From positions 8,184,001-8,248,000 of the forward strand of contig CAVNZM010000002.1 of the NCBI GenBank assembly GCA_963693365.1: DNA of 64,000 bases, read 5' to 3'. Position numbers and translations under genes: made by a program. This DNA is from Amoebidium appalachense (taxonomy: Eukaryota > Ichthyosporea). Below are positions 54,302-64,000 of this stretch, one piece after another. The first letter of the stretch is position 1. The number at the start of each line of letters is the position of its first letter. The notes under the pieces were generated by a model. The model was given only the letters and a program-made list of their open reading frames with translations, was not told the origin of the DNA and ran no database searches.

Positions 54302-54830
54302 CACACACTTAGGCCTCTTGGTGGCCGCGATATATTGTAAAATGTGCATGTCTTCATGCAGGCAGAAAGCAAAATCAGTGAAACAGTAAAAAACGGAACT
54401 GTTACATATACAAAGCTTGAAGTCTGCCATGGATTGTAAGCAGGCAGGGCACAATCAGTAGAATGATGGGTTGAATGCCGACCAGAATACTTTGAATTGG
54501 TCTTGAGAACCGTATCTGTGCACATAAACAAACGGGATATATTGGGACTTCATACAGAACCAAGGAGCGGGCACAGTTGAATGAGTCCTTCACCAGGTCG
54601 CAGGCTATGCCCTGTGAGTTGAGGCTTGACACCTGGGTGGACACGGGCGTGCTTGTAAGCGACTGCACTGCCCCAGACACTATGGCAGCTGCGCCTGCAA
54701 CCGTGTTCTGGGCTGCTTGAACAACATTGGTCACGGCCTGTGCCACTGGTTTGAAGGTGAAGAAGAGAAAACCGTTGGCTGGCGCACTGGCCAGCGCGAG
54801 GTAGACTGGAAGGAGTAGTGCTTTCCCCAT
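51145..54830 (-). CDS. secreted pectinacetylesterase/Notum-family hydrolase
   Basis: Five exons: 54830-54556, 54111-53876, 53444-53117, 52321-52123, 51600-51145, all GT-AG with matching phases; 497 residues. A signal peptide (MGKALLLPVYLALASAPANG) precedes an Ala/Val/Thr-rich amphipathic region. The catalytic core shows the family blocks YFQQGGACW (159-163, oxyanion region), GTCDNTPG, NPFADYTIVNILYCSGD, the nucleophile in GGSSAG (Ser264), the acid probably Asp362 (VQTKTDLVQQ) and the base in DGSLHCF (His436). Paired Cys residues fit an extracellular enzyme. The family deacylates ester groups: pectin acetyl groups in plants, Wnt palmitoleate for animal Notum. The substrate here cannot be inferred. 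The final exon's stop sits within a 50-bp duplication. Confidence 0.85.
51865..52117. repeat. poly-G blocks and (GGTGT)n in an intron
   Basis: G-runs 51877-51900 and 52079-52116 flank about seven GGTGT units (51982-52020). Confidence 0.9.
52655..52829. repeat. T-run/G-run composite and 35-bp duplication
   Basis: T-rich tract passing to G-run (52656-52724). An A-rich 35-bp unit containing AGCAGCAATCATTAAAAATC is then repeated at 52760 and 52795. Within a pectinacetylesterase-like gene intron. Confidence 0.85.
52960..53070. repeat. poly-G of about 50 and (GT)n
   Basis: G-run 52961-53010 followed by (GT)n 53035-53068, in the same intron. Confidence 0.9.
53801..53861. repeat. T26-G35 junction
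   Basis: A perfect T-to-G switch at 53826/53827. In gene sense it is a C-run then A-run close to the donor of exon 54111-53876. Confidence 0.92.
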
Positions 54831-55600
54831 GTTTAGCTCTTTTGTTGGTTAGTGTTGTAGTAGAGGCGGGGTAGTAAGAAGTTGTAGCTGTCACTGTGTG
54901 TCGTGCAAATGCCCTACTACACTTCGTGTCACAGTTCTACAGTGAGCGAGTATATATATATTGCACTGACCTCATGTTTATAATTGAACGTGGTGCATAA
55001 ATCCCGTACAAAGGTACACAATATTAACGAACACTTTTTGAATTATTGATACAATATCAGGGTGTTGAGGAGAAGACTCTCCATAATAATCGTCTGTTTA
55101 CACAGCAACTTATGCACGGGCAGGTAATTACTGTGGAAATTGGAACATGCGCGCGCAAAAGTCACTAACCAAACAAACTTCCTAGACAAATATGGTAAAC
55201 GTCCGTGTATTACGATTGGTGAAATCAAATATCGAAAATTGAAGCATGCTCATTGGTGAGCCATTTCTTTGTCTGGGCACTGTGATTGAATGAAAAGAGC
55301 AAAGTTTCCCAAGTATGCCGCAAAGTATGTCGAAGACAAATAGAAATTATAGGATATACTATTTTAATGTAAATTAATTGAAGTCCGAAATACTCGGTGA
55401 CTGTCTCGTTGCGATTGTGCGGGTGAAAAAAAAATGACTGCAATGTGCACGTGCACGTGCGCGAATGTGTGCCACCTATGTGTTTGTACTTGTTAATGAA
55501 TGTGAAATTATACAGGGGCGGGCACGTGTGGGGTACAAAATGTGTGGGGCGAGGTCTGTGAGAGAGGCGAGCTCGAGACCACGAGCTCGAGGGAAAGGGA
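54831..55600. other. region upstream of the pectinacetylesterase-like gene
   Basis: Likely promoter. GAGTATATATATATTGCAC near 54946-54964 is TATA-like on either strand, about 120 bp upstream of the ATG. No gene seen. Confidence 0.4.
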
Positions 55601-55614
55601 GAGACTCGGAGCGA

Positions 55615-56065
<451 letters not shown>

Positions 56066-56149
56066 GAATGATTAAGAAATTTATTTTTAATAATCATATC
56101 CAAAGTTGTCGTCGTTGCTAATAATAAGCGGAATTTGTCTGTTTTTTTT

Positions 56150-56527
56150 TTTGAGAGAGGGGAGAGGGGGAGGAGGAGGGGGGAAGGGGGATGGGGAGGA
56201 GGGGGGGGGGGGGGGGGGGGGGGGGGGTCGGGGGGGCGGGGGGTCGAACCCACAATGGCCAAGGCTTGCGCAAAAGCTCCCTAAAATATAAAGCAGCTGG
56301 GGAAGGAAGCCCTAGCTAACTAGATAGGCCTTGTGTCGACCAACCACGATCACCCGCACCTCCACTCTTTGTTTGTAAGTTTGATATCGAGTCATTGTAT
56401 TCACTTCTTACTTCGATGCCTAACACCTCTGCTCTCTGTGCCTAATAATCATTACAGCATAAACTTTCCCCATGACTCATCGGATACATACCATTATCAT
56501 TTTGGCAATGTTCACCCCCCGGGGGGG

Positions 56528-56582
<55 letters not shown>

Positions 56583-56833
56583 ACATGCACACACGAATCT
56601 GTGATATTGAATTGGCCGAAAGTTGCACACGCACACACATCCATGTAATCTCTGCAAGGGAAAGAGGAGCCACCGGCCGCAGGAGGGCCCGGGGGGGGGG
56701 GGGGGGGGGGGGGGGGGACAAATTAGTCGCATACACGTGCAAACAAACACACGCGCTCACATCCAAACAAACGAAAAAGGCACTTGCACATCCGCACACA
56801 CGCACACACGCTTGCACACACGCATGCATGCAT

Positions 56834-56876
<43 letters not shown>

Positions 56877-57060
56877 CGCACGCATACACACACACACACA
56901 CATGTCATGCGCGCCATGTGCAGGCAGGCAGTCAGGCACACATTCACATACTCGACGAATACCACAATGTCATGGACTAGCTACACATGTACACACAGAG
57001 ACAGACACGTGAGCCCACACACACACACACACACATGCACACACACTTCACAGGCATCAT
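56150..57060. repeat. poly-G, CACG and CA arrays
   Basis: G-runs at 56200-56227, 56529-56580 and 56690-56717. (CACG)n at 56833-56864; CA-rich to 57050. GGGTCGAACCC at 56241-56251 is a T-loop/B-box-like word without a convincing A-box nearby. Confidence 0.85.
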
Positions 57061-57952
57061 GAATTCAACTGGTGCAGTCACGGCAGTATGTTTACCCGTA
57101 CCGATATCTATCTGCTGATGGATGTTGTTCGTTGAGTTTTTTTTTTGCCTGTGAGCACACCTCAGAAACAACTGCAGACGTGATTATGACTGTGTATTCA
57201 AATTACCAGTACAATATGCATTGTAGCGGCACACACCCGGTAAAACACCTAAAAAAGTAGGATTATCGCAATCTCAATAAAATCTTGCATTAACCAATTA
57301 ATCGCGCGCACGCTGGCTGATATTAGCCATAGATGGAAATTTGGTCGGGAAATTTTGGAGCGCAAAAAAAAGTTAATATTGAAAACAACTAAAAAAAGTA
57401 TGATTATACGATGAGTCTAGCCTCAAGTGCTGTTAAGGATAAGAATAGCAATAAATAGCAAGACAGAGGCTCTAGATGGGGGTGTAACACATAGACAGGG
57501 GCTGCACCCACACCCTATAGCTAAATAATGTAAGCTAGCATATACTGTTAGAGAAAAATTATGGGGTAGAGCTGAAAATAAATATACAATCCGATACCGC
57601 TTTGCAGTATAATTTTTGCCACACATAAACCAAAGCAGCGACACCAGTGACAAAAGAATCTATGTCGATTGACTGGAGGTTAACATCTATATACCGGTAT
57701 TTTTCTAGTCTTCCTTTCTATTGCAATCACAAATGATGACTATAAACGGAGACAGCACCATATGTAGGCAAAACAAATCACACATTCAGACATCAGCATG
57801 ACGCATACCGACGCCAAAATGACGTCTGCACCCCTCTTAATACCGACATATCCTCTAAAAGTCGTCCTGCTCACCATCAAATTTGCACCATGCCATAAAA
57901 TTACTATGAATGACAAGTTCCCAATGGTGTCAGTGTGCTGGCAATTTTAGAA
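57061..57952. other. intergenic AT-richer DNA
   Basis: Unique sequence without microsatellites, downstream of the F-box gene. Only short frames. No gene supported. Confidence 0.45.
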
Positions 57953-60553
57953 CTAAAGATAGTCCTCATCCCAATCCTCGTCCCCCCCATACCCATATTC
58001 ATCGTCGTACGCATCATTGTACGAGTCGGACCGATCCATGTCCTCTTCATCACTCTCCTCCTCATCATTTTCTCTCTGTTCCTCTTCGTAAATTTGCCTC
58101 TCCCTCTCCATCGCATCTTCCACCCGCTGTTGCAGCACACTGTTGCCATCCACAGTGTCCCTCCACATGCGGCAGACCAATCTCAGGCCGAGAAAATAAG
58201 CCAATGGGACGTAGCGGAATATCTTGGCCATGATCTCATTGGGTACCGCACCCAGCTGGCCGTTGAAGGTTTTGTGTCGAGGCAGCCAGCCGGCACTGGC
58301 CAACTCTTTGAAGGGGGCGGTGGGGGTGTAGGTTTCAGCACGGCGCATGGGTCCCTCGATCGCACACAACACATCCAGCCGGCCCTGTTGTTTCTTTTGG
58401 AGGCTTTCGGGCGTGTCTGCGATCTTCTCCTGGCCATCGAGTGGTCCATTGAGCCTTGGCCGTTTAATTTCCGGCAACCACATGGGGGGTTTTTTGGGGT
58501 CGTTCTCCCCGGGAGAGGATGGTGGGGGGGGCACGGCATTGTGGAGGGTCTCGGCGTATGCCAGAAGGTTCTGGGCCTCCTTCGCATAGTCGGATGGCAG
58601 CTGGCCCAGCCAGTCATCGAAGGCGCTCTTGCGGCCACCAATCAGAGACTGCCACAGGCCGTCCGGGCTGACGTCGGCCAATCGCCTTTGGGCCTGCTGC
58701 CAGTGCTCATTCTCCAGCACCAGACGCAGGCCCCCCCAGGCCAGCTCCCACCCGCGCAGGCATGCGGCGGCGTGGCGGGCGCACAGCTGCGGGGGGGCGC
58801 AAAGCTCTGCCGGCCACTGCAGCTGCAGCCACCGGGCCATCTCCCCCAGGCCAGTGCCCACTGCCTCGGCCCCGTCCGGCCCCACGGCCGCCCGCAAAAG
58901 CGCCCACCCACGGGCAAAGACCTTTGGCTGGCGGGCCACGGCTTGCTCCCAGCTGGCGCCGGGGGGCACGACCTCGACGGCATAGGTCCAGCCCGCCAGC
59001 AGCCGGCGGCCCAGCCCGGCCTGGCCAAGGAATGCCGCAGCCGGCTGGGCCAGGGGCAGGTCGTGGGGGGTGGCGGCTATGGCAGCCATGCGGCCGCCGT
59101 GTGCAAACACGAGCAGCAGCGCCCCCACACTGGCCGGCTGGCAGCGCACCGGCTCAGCCCCCAGCAGTGGCGCCATGCCGGCCGAGAAGCCCAGCGGCAC
59201 GGGGGCCCGGGCCACAACCGTGCCGGCCCCAAGGTCCCACACAAGCCCGGTGCCTGCCGCCACAAGGGGGGGGATGCTGCCCGTGCCGTTGCTAGGTGCC
59301 ACCCAATCAAAAACCACCAGCCCCGTGGCTGCGTCGGTGCGTTGCCGCAGCAGCCCGTCTGCACATGCCGCCTGCAGGTCGGCCAGAGCCGGCACAGGGG
59401 AGCGCTGGGGGCCCGGCACAGTGGGGGTGTTGGGCGGGAGAGGGGGGGCCGCGCCGGCACGCAGCGCAATGATCAAAAACGACAGAGTCAGGTGGCCACT
59501 TGGGAACCTCCCGTTACTAGGGGTACGGCATGCCGCGGCGCTGTCGAAGGCTGCCTTTTCCTTAGCCATATCTGCACCGACTGTCTCCAAGCACGTGGTG
59601 CACCAATATGTCGTGCCACATGTCCACAGGTTACCCCTTATACCACACCCCTTGCACGTAGTGAAGTTTGGCCTCGATAAGCCAGAATAAGTATTGGTTG
59701 TAGACCGTGAGTACCGATTGACCGTGAAGTACAAGCCTTCTTCCTGTGCCCCAAATGGATATGCGCCTGTGGGCTGGAACCTCAGCTCCATGCGCTGCCA
59801 GCCTCCCCCCCTCAGCAGGGCTGCAATGCTTTCCGGGCTGACGGGTTGGGGGGGCTGCAGGGCTACACGCATGGCTGGGGGCTGGTGGGTGGCACGTACG
59901 GGGTTTTCGGGGGTCTCCCATGAGGCCGTGGGTGAGTCGCAGCCCCACACCGGAATGGATCCGTCGGCAGTCAGGCGCATGAGCACCTCTGTGCGGGCGG
60001 CGGCCGGGAATGTGTGCATGGTGGGGTGGTCCCCCCACGCAAGCACGTCGTGCAGCAGCAGCCCGTAGAAAGACGGCCCACCCAGAGTGGTGGTTGTGAG
60101 CCCCACTGTGCACGTCAGCACACTGCCCGGGGGGATATTTTCAAACCCTGGTGGCGGGTTGATGGTGTAGAGAACGTCAAGCAACGAGTTGACATCGTGC
60201 CTGTTTCTGTGAATGGTGTAGGTAGACGTGGGTGTGCGCACAAGGAGGTGGAATGTGCCCGTGTCTGTGCGCACGAGCAGTGCATCCTGCCAGATGCCTC
60301 TGCCCGTCAATGGCCGTGCCGTGAGCACGAAGCCGCCAGCAGCAAGCAGCAGGGCCTGGTGCACGGTTTGGACCTTGCTGCTGGGCGTGAACAGGGGGCT
60401 GTGTTTGGGCGCGCACACTACCCCTAGACGCTCGAGCAGGCTGCTGGTGAAGTCGGTGACGGTGGGTTGCACAGTCAGGGCAATGGCACCAAGCGGGCCA
60501 ACCTGCAAAATGGGCATTGGCAGGGTCAGTATCCGGGATGTGTATGTTTGCAT
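57953..60553 (-). CDS. large F-box protein with zinc ribbon-like motif and acidic tail
   Basis: An 866-codon uninterrupted frame from ATG 60551-60553 (MQTYTSRILTLP) to the stop at 57953; the frame also stays open to 60682. An acceptor-like CATTTTGCAG precedes VGPLGAIALTV at 60508, so the first codons may instead be joined to upstream exons. The N-terminal 220 residues hold strands and motifs loosely like nucleotidyltransferase-fold enzymes (LLVRTDTGTFHLLVRTP, YGLLLHDVLAWGDH) without an obvious catalytic Lys. A Cys-x2-Cys ... Cys-x2-Cys cluster (CKGCGIRGNLWTCG, WCTTCLE) follows, then a long Ala/Leu/Pro/Gly-rich region. A canonical F-box lies near the C-terminus (VPNEIMAKIFRYVPLAYFLG, then LRLVCRMWRDTV), followed by a 65-residue Asp/Glu tail. 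Probably a substrate receptor of an SCF-type ubiquitin ligase. Coding GC is far higher than in other genes here. Confidence 0.75.
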   Translation of the reverse strand: MQTYTSRILTLPMPILQVGPLGAIALTVQPTVTDFTSSLLERLGVVCAPKHSPLFTPSSKVQTVHQALLLAAGGFVLTARPLTGRGIWQDALLVRTDTGTFHLLVRTPTSTYTIHRNRHDVNSLLDVLYTINPPPGFENIPPGSVLTCTVGLTTTTLGGPSFYGLLLHDVLAWGDHPTMHTFPAAARTEVLMRLTADGSIPVWGCDSPTASWETPENPVRATHQPPAMRVALQPPQPVSPESIAALLRGGGWQRMELRFQPTGAYPFGAQEEGLYFTVNRYSRSTTNTYSGLSRPNFTTCKGCGIRGNLWTCGTTYWCTTCLETVGADMAKEKAAFDSAAACRTPSNGRFPSGHLTLSFLIIALRAGAAPPLPPNTPTVPGPQRSPVPALADLQAACADGLLRQRTDAATGLVVFDWVAPSNGTGSIPPLVAAGTGLVWDLGAGTVVARAPVPLGFSAGMAPLLGAEPVRCQPASVGALLLVFAHGGRMAAIAATPHDLPLAQPAAAFLGQAGLGRRLLAGWTYAVEVVPPGASWEQAVARQPKVFARGWALLRAAVGPDGAEAVGTGLGEMARWLQLQWPAELCAPPQLCARHAAACLRGWELAWGGLRLVLENEHWQQAQRRLADVSPDGLWQSLIGGRKSAFDDWLGQLPSDYAKEAQNLLAYAETLHNAVPPPPSSPGENDPKKPPMWLPEIKRPRLNGPLDGQEKIADTPESLQKKQQGRLDVLCAIEGPMRRAETYTPTAPFKELASAGWLPRHKTFNGQLGAVPNEIMAKIFRYVPLAYFLGLRLVCRMWRDTVDGNSVLQQRVEDAMERERQIYEEEQRENDEEESDEEDMDRSDSYNDAYDDEYGYGGDEDWDEDYL

Positions 60554-60779
60554 TGGTGGTTGGAAAGAAAAACCAACGCTAATTAAAGTAAAAGGCACGA
60601 GAAAAATAAAAACACAACCAAAACGAGCTGTTGAACAGAGCCTACCAAAAACGCTTTCGCCAGTGTTTACAAAACACAACAAACGAGCATCTGTTCTTTT
60701 ACCTCCCGTGTGTAGTCCTAACCCATGATTTGTTCAACGTCCCCCTCTGCCTCCCCCTCCCTCCCCGGGGGGGGAAGGG

Positions 60780-61060
60780 GGGGGGGGTTTGAAATGCAAC
60801 ACTGTGTTCATGTAGCAAAAGTTCACAAATGAACAATGAGGGTCATGGAATAACATGTATGGATGGCGTGCTCATAGGGGGGGAAGGGGGGGGGGGGGGG
60901 GGGGGGGGGAGGGGGGGGGGGGGGGGGGGGGGACAAAACTACGATAAGGTTCAGCTTAGTACTATGAAACTCAAATCCTTTGTCTGATCCTTTCATTACG
61001 AGACTGGCAGATAGGGCATAGTGAGACCCCCCCCCCCCCCCCCCTCCCCCCCCCCCCTCC
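60780..61060. repeat. poly-G and poly-C blocks
   Basis: G-runs at 60777-60787 and 60889-60932 and C-runs at 61027-61058, between the F-box exon and the next minus-strand exon. Confidence 0.9.
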
Positions 61061-61463
61061 CCACCAAAGTGCCCACCATATAATCATATATACACAGCAA
61101 AAAACACCCAACAACCTTCAGTGATACCCTGCAATAAAATGCCGATGCTTGGCCTGCGTCATGGAAGGCCAACCGTCAATACACACCACATTCTTCTTCT
61201 GTATTCCTTTTTTTTTTTTTGCTTTGAGGGGGGGGGGGGGGGGGGGGGGGGGGTGGTGTGTGTGTGCGTGTGCGCGCGTGTGTGTATGTGTGTGTGTGTT
61301 GTGCGTGCGTGTGCGTGCGCAATCCGCATGTGAGTGAGTGTGGATCTTCGTGTCATTGTGTGCATGTGTGTGGGTGTGTACGCGTGAGTGTGCGTGCATT
61401 CACACATGCGTGCGTTTATGTATGTGTGTTAGGGGGAGGGGGATGAGGGCAACATGTTAGTAC

Positions 61464-61878
61464 CTTGAATGTGGTGAGGGCATTCTTGAGCTTATTGGCC
61501 AATAACCATCTACTTGCTGCCGCAATCTTAATCACCACGTTGGCTGGGTGCCTCTCAGACACAGAGTCAACCGGTACCTCAGGCCCTAACAGATACTCCA
61601 CGTTTAGGGCAGAATCCTTCCGCGTAAACGGATGCGACCGGCTGTGTTTTTCCACCTCGGTTGATGCTCTTGCTTGCACGTACATGTATGCGCCCGCAGA
61701 GAGAATAGGTGTTCCGGCCATGTCACCGTACTTATTTTCCCACTCTCCGCCCACTATTACACTGGTGGGCCACCCCACCGTTTTTGCCACGGTTTCCGTG
61801 ATTTCGCGCATTAATTGGGTGTCGAAGGTGTAGCCTGTGCAGTTGATCATTAGCGGGCCTCCTGGTGGGCATCCTGCA

Positions 61879-61880
<2 letters not shown>
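61464..61880 (-). CDS. internal exon, unknown protein, possibly same gene as the F-box exon
   Basis: A clean 139-codon exon: (CA)nCAG acceptor at 61881-61883 and AAG|GTACTA donor at 61462-61464, phase 0 at both ends. It reads [20 protein letters not shown], then [20 protein letters not shown] and [20 protein letters not shown]. Mixed strand/helix pattern, two Cys, no membrane segment. The phase-0 donor fits the phase-0 acceptor at 60508 in front of the F-box reading frame. GPLxxI-x(9)-T-x-L at its start resembles VGPLGAIALTVQPTVTDFTS there. An alternative acceptor (TTGCAG|GA) lies 7 nt inside. No family recognised. Confidence 0.55.
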
Positions 61881-61883
<3 letters not shown>

Positions 61884-61947
<64 letters not shown>

Positions 61948-62019
61948 GGGGGAGTGTGTGTGTGTGTGTGTGTGTGTGTGTTAGGGGGGAGTGTGTGTGT
62001 GCGTGTATGTGTGCGTTGG

Positions 62020-62057
<38 letters not shown>
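61884..62057. repeat. (GT)n arrays with GGGGGAGT spacers
   Basis: (GT)n at 61882-61944, 61957-61980 and 62022-62057, separated by TTAGGGGGGAGT-like spacers. On the minus strand the first array forms the acceptor of exon 61464-61880. Confidence 0.9.
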
Positions 62058-62059
<2 letters not shown>

Positions 62060-62169
62060 GGGGGTTGGGAGGTGGGAAGGCACAGGGGGGTTTGAAGATA
62101 CATGAGTCCATATGCTTATCTGCACACACAGGCACATGCAGGATATACTTCTGTGTACACTACTTTTAG

Positions 62170-62789
62170 AAACCTGGCCATTCATGTCTCACCATTTTGG
62201 TGAAAATCAAAGTGGGGCCCCAAAAATCCCCTGAAAATCAGTCGATACCCCCAGTTTTCGGTTTCGATCGACACAAAAATCCCAAAACTTAAGTGGACCA
62301 CTGTATGTGATCGCCGCTGTTGCCAGCTGAAACAGCCTTTTCTTCATCTTTCGTAAACATATATTTCCCAATCAAAGTAGCTCTGAGGTAAATAACCTTT
62401 GTTCAACGTTCATTTTGCTGCAGATTTGATTATTGTTTGCCCTGTCCAGCATACGAGTATGCCTGATTGTCCAGCAAAGAGAGTCTAGAACTGGGTTACA
62501 TGTGCATTCATTCACCCGAGTACATGCTCACAAGCCACAAGAACGTTGGATCACAAATGATGGTATTGAAGTAAAAGGGGAACATTTCGTTTAACTGCAC
62601 CAGAAAGCTAGGTAGGCGAATATTTACGAATCCGAGAACACAGCGAAACAAAAGACGTCAGTAAAGCGTAGCCAGCCAGTGTGATTAGGTAAACCCCAAA
62701 AATATCAGGACTTTCATGCCTGCACTCAACTCAACAAGGGACAAGAAGGGAAAAAAGCTGATAAAAGGGATTGTTGCAGGTTCACCCAC
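62170..62789. other. unique intronic or intergenic DNA
   Basis: AT-richer, no microsatellite and no recognisable coding sequence. Probably the intron between the two minus-strand exons flanking it. Confidence 0.4.
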
Positions 62790-62985
62790 CAAACGTTTCA
62801 CATTCGTCACCATTCTGACATCCCGATCCTTCGAGTCCAACACGGGATTGTAATTCCTCTTTCCAGGCGGGCACGAGCATAGGCGCAGCAGGCAGGGGGG
62901 GCAGATAGCACGCACGGGTGTGAAATCGGGGAAGTGTTTGTGGCAGGTGGCACACAGGCGGTGCGCTTCCTCCAGGAAAATGCTC
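62790..62985 (-). CDS. Cys-rich exon, possible zinc-binding segment
   Basis: Minus-strand frame IFLEEAHRLCATCHKHFPDF, RAICPPCLLRLCSCPPGKRN, then VRMVTNVKRL, ending at TTTG|GTGGGT (donor at 62788-62789). The 5' boundary is uncertain (candidate acceptors near 62978 and 63006) and no ATG is present, so a further 5' exon is expected. The Cys-x2-Cys-His ... Cys-x2-Cys-x4-Cys-x-Cys arrangement suggests metal binding. Phase and strand allow joining to exon 61464-61880. Confidence 0.45.
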
Positions 62986-63092
62986 CCCACCCCCCGGGCA
63001 CCCAGCTAGCACGCGTGTGCCCGAAAGGGCTCTACATGGTCTACTTCAGTGGAAAACGACCTGCTAAAGCCTGGGTTGCATACAAGGACCAC

Positions 63093-63093
63093 C

Positions 63094-63131
<38 letters not shown>

Positions 63132-63161
63132 GCGTGTGCGTGTGTGTGTGTGAGTGTGTGT

Positions 63162-63198
<37 letters not shown>

Positions 63199-63440
63199 TG
63201 TGTGTGAGTGAGTGTGTGTGTGTGTGTGTGTATGTGTGTGCGCGCACGCGCGTGTTTGTATGTTGTGTGTGTAAGCATGTTTGTGAGGGAGTGGGAGGTG
63301 AATGAGTGAGTGAATGAGCGAGCGAGTGTGGGTGGGTGGGTTGACGGTGCCCGGTGGCCTAGAATCGGTTTGAAGTGTGTGTGTGTGTGTGTGCGGGGGG
63401 GGGGGGGGGGGGGGGGGGAGGGGGGGGAGGGAGAGGGGGG
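63093..63440. repeat. (GT)n arrays and poly-G
   Basis: GT/GTGC/GTGA-rich DNA from 63093 to about 63260, AGTG/GAGC-type repeats to 63340, (GT)n 63377-63393 and G-run 63395-63419. Confidence 0.9.
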
Positions 63441-63479
63441 AGGGGGGGGGGGAGGGAGGATCATCACGAAATAGGACGT

Positions 63480-64000
63480 GAAAAAAACACACAGAAGAAG
63501 AAAAGAAAATAGAATGCTAGAAAAACATCAGACAAAAATACCCAGAGAAAGCCCAAAGTCCGTTTCCCTCAAAATCTCTGCCTTACAAGCGCTCTGCGTG
63601 CTACTGTGCACGTGTGTGCTTGAGTTTCCTGGATATGCGATTTCTAATCCGTGTGTGTGTTAATATAACTACACACATCCCAGTATGCTACAGGGTTAGC
63701 TGTACACGCATTTGCCCCTTAGTGCAGTGAGGTGTGTTAAGGTCTGATAGTCATGCACTGTTCACACTAAGAGCATGCAAGGTTAGTATAGTGAAGTTCT
63801 CTTTTGGGTACATATACCTCCCAAGATGACGGTCTCGTACAGAAAAATGAGGTCAAGGAGAATGTGCACGTGCGGTGTGTTTACGTGTGTGTGTGAATGT
63901 GCAAGTGTGTGTGTGTGTGTGTGTGTGTGGTGGTGGTGGTGGTGGTGGGGGGGGGGGGGGGGGGGAGAGGGGGGGGGGGGGAGTACACCGTATATAACGG
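63480..64000. other. window end, no gene recognised
   Basis: Unique AT-richer DNA to 63830, then GT-rich DNA, (GGT)n and poly-G (63905-63979). No supported coding sequence. Confidence 0.5.

Noticed and set aside
56228-56262. B-box-like GGGTCGAACCC as a further SINE or tRNA
   Set aside because: No A-box at suitable distance and no similarity to the SINE body; probably chance at the edge of a G-tract.
57935-59680. A 581-codon plus-strand open frame
   Set aside because: It is antisense to the GC-rich F-box frame, which has recognisable motifs (F-box, zinc ribbon, acidic tail). High GC removes stops from the opposite strand.

Overview
This is nuclear DNA from a eukaryote, probably a single-celled one with long introns. 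Genes are split by GT-AG introns whose phases match. Non-coding DNA is saturated with homopolymer G/C tracts, (CA)n/(GT)n and (GA)n arrays and short tandem duplications. There are no bacterial-type operons. I cannot name the lineage from sequence alone. The gene families seen (alkaline ceramidase, SDP1/TGL4-type lipase, pectinacetylesterase/Notum, BTB(T1)-WD40, F-box, tandem PDZ) occur in several eukaryotic supergroups.

Layout. 1-1.9 kb: a decayed non-LTR retrotransposon on the minus strand (ORF1 and endonuclease). 4.4-5.3 kb (-): intronless gene for a disordered Ser-rich protein. 8.7-12.7 kb (+): coiled-coil/BTB(T1)/WD40 gene whose reading frame is broken by a 17-bp duplication. 14.5-23.0 kb (-): complete ten-exon alkaline ceramidase. 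25.5-26.05 kb (+): 3' exon of a tandem PDZ protein. 29.5-32.0 kb (-): three-exon type I membrane protein with four Cys-rich repeats. 35.8-48.5 kb (+): patatin-family triacylglycerol lipase with about 17 exons. 51.1-54.8 kb (-): five-exon secreted pectinacetylesterase/Notum-like hydrolase. 57.95-60.55 kb (-): large GC-rich F-box protein exon. 61.5-63.0 kb (-): two further exons that may belong to the same F-box gene.

The most striking signal is an interspersed repeat family with a tRNA-like head (A- and B-box matches) and a conserved 3' end that runs into long poly-C, sometimes followed by poly-A. Copies or tails of it lie in introns of the BTB-WD40, ceramidase and lipase genes and downstream of the PDZ exon. 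Every copy I could recognise is in the same orientation as its host gene. Some copies end in a branch-point-like CTAAC directly before the poly-C, that is, a ready-made 3' splice-site module. This resembles a poly-C-tailed SINE behaving like an introner. Many of the window's poly-C/poly-G tracts may be the fossil tails of this family. Microsatellites also form splice sites: many acceptors are (CA)nCAG and some donors are (GT)n.

The genes do not form a single pathway. Two act on lipids (ceramide and triacylglycerol) and two enter the secretory route. The rest look like regulatory or adaptor proteins. Splice sites were placed by eye from phase, motif and family comparison. Indels in homopolymers could affect frame calls.
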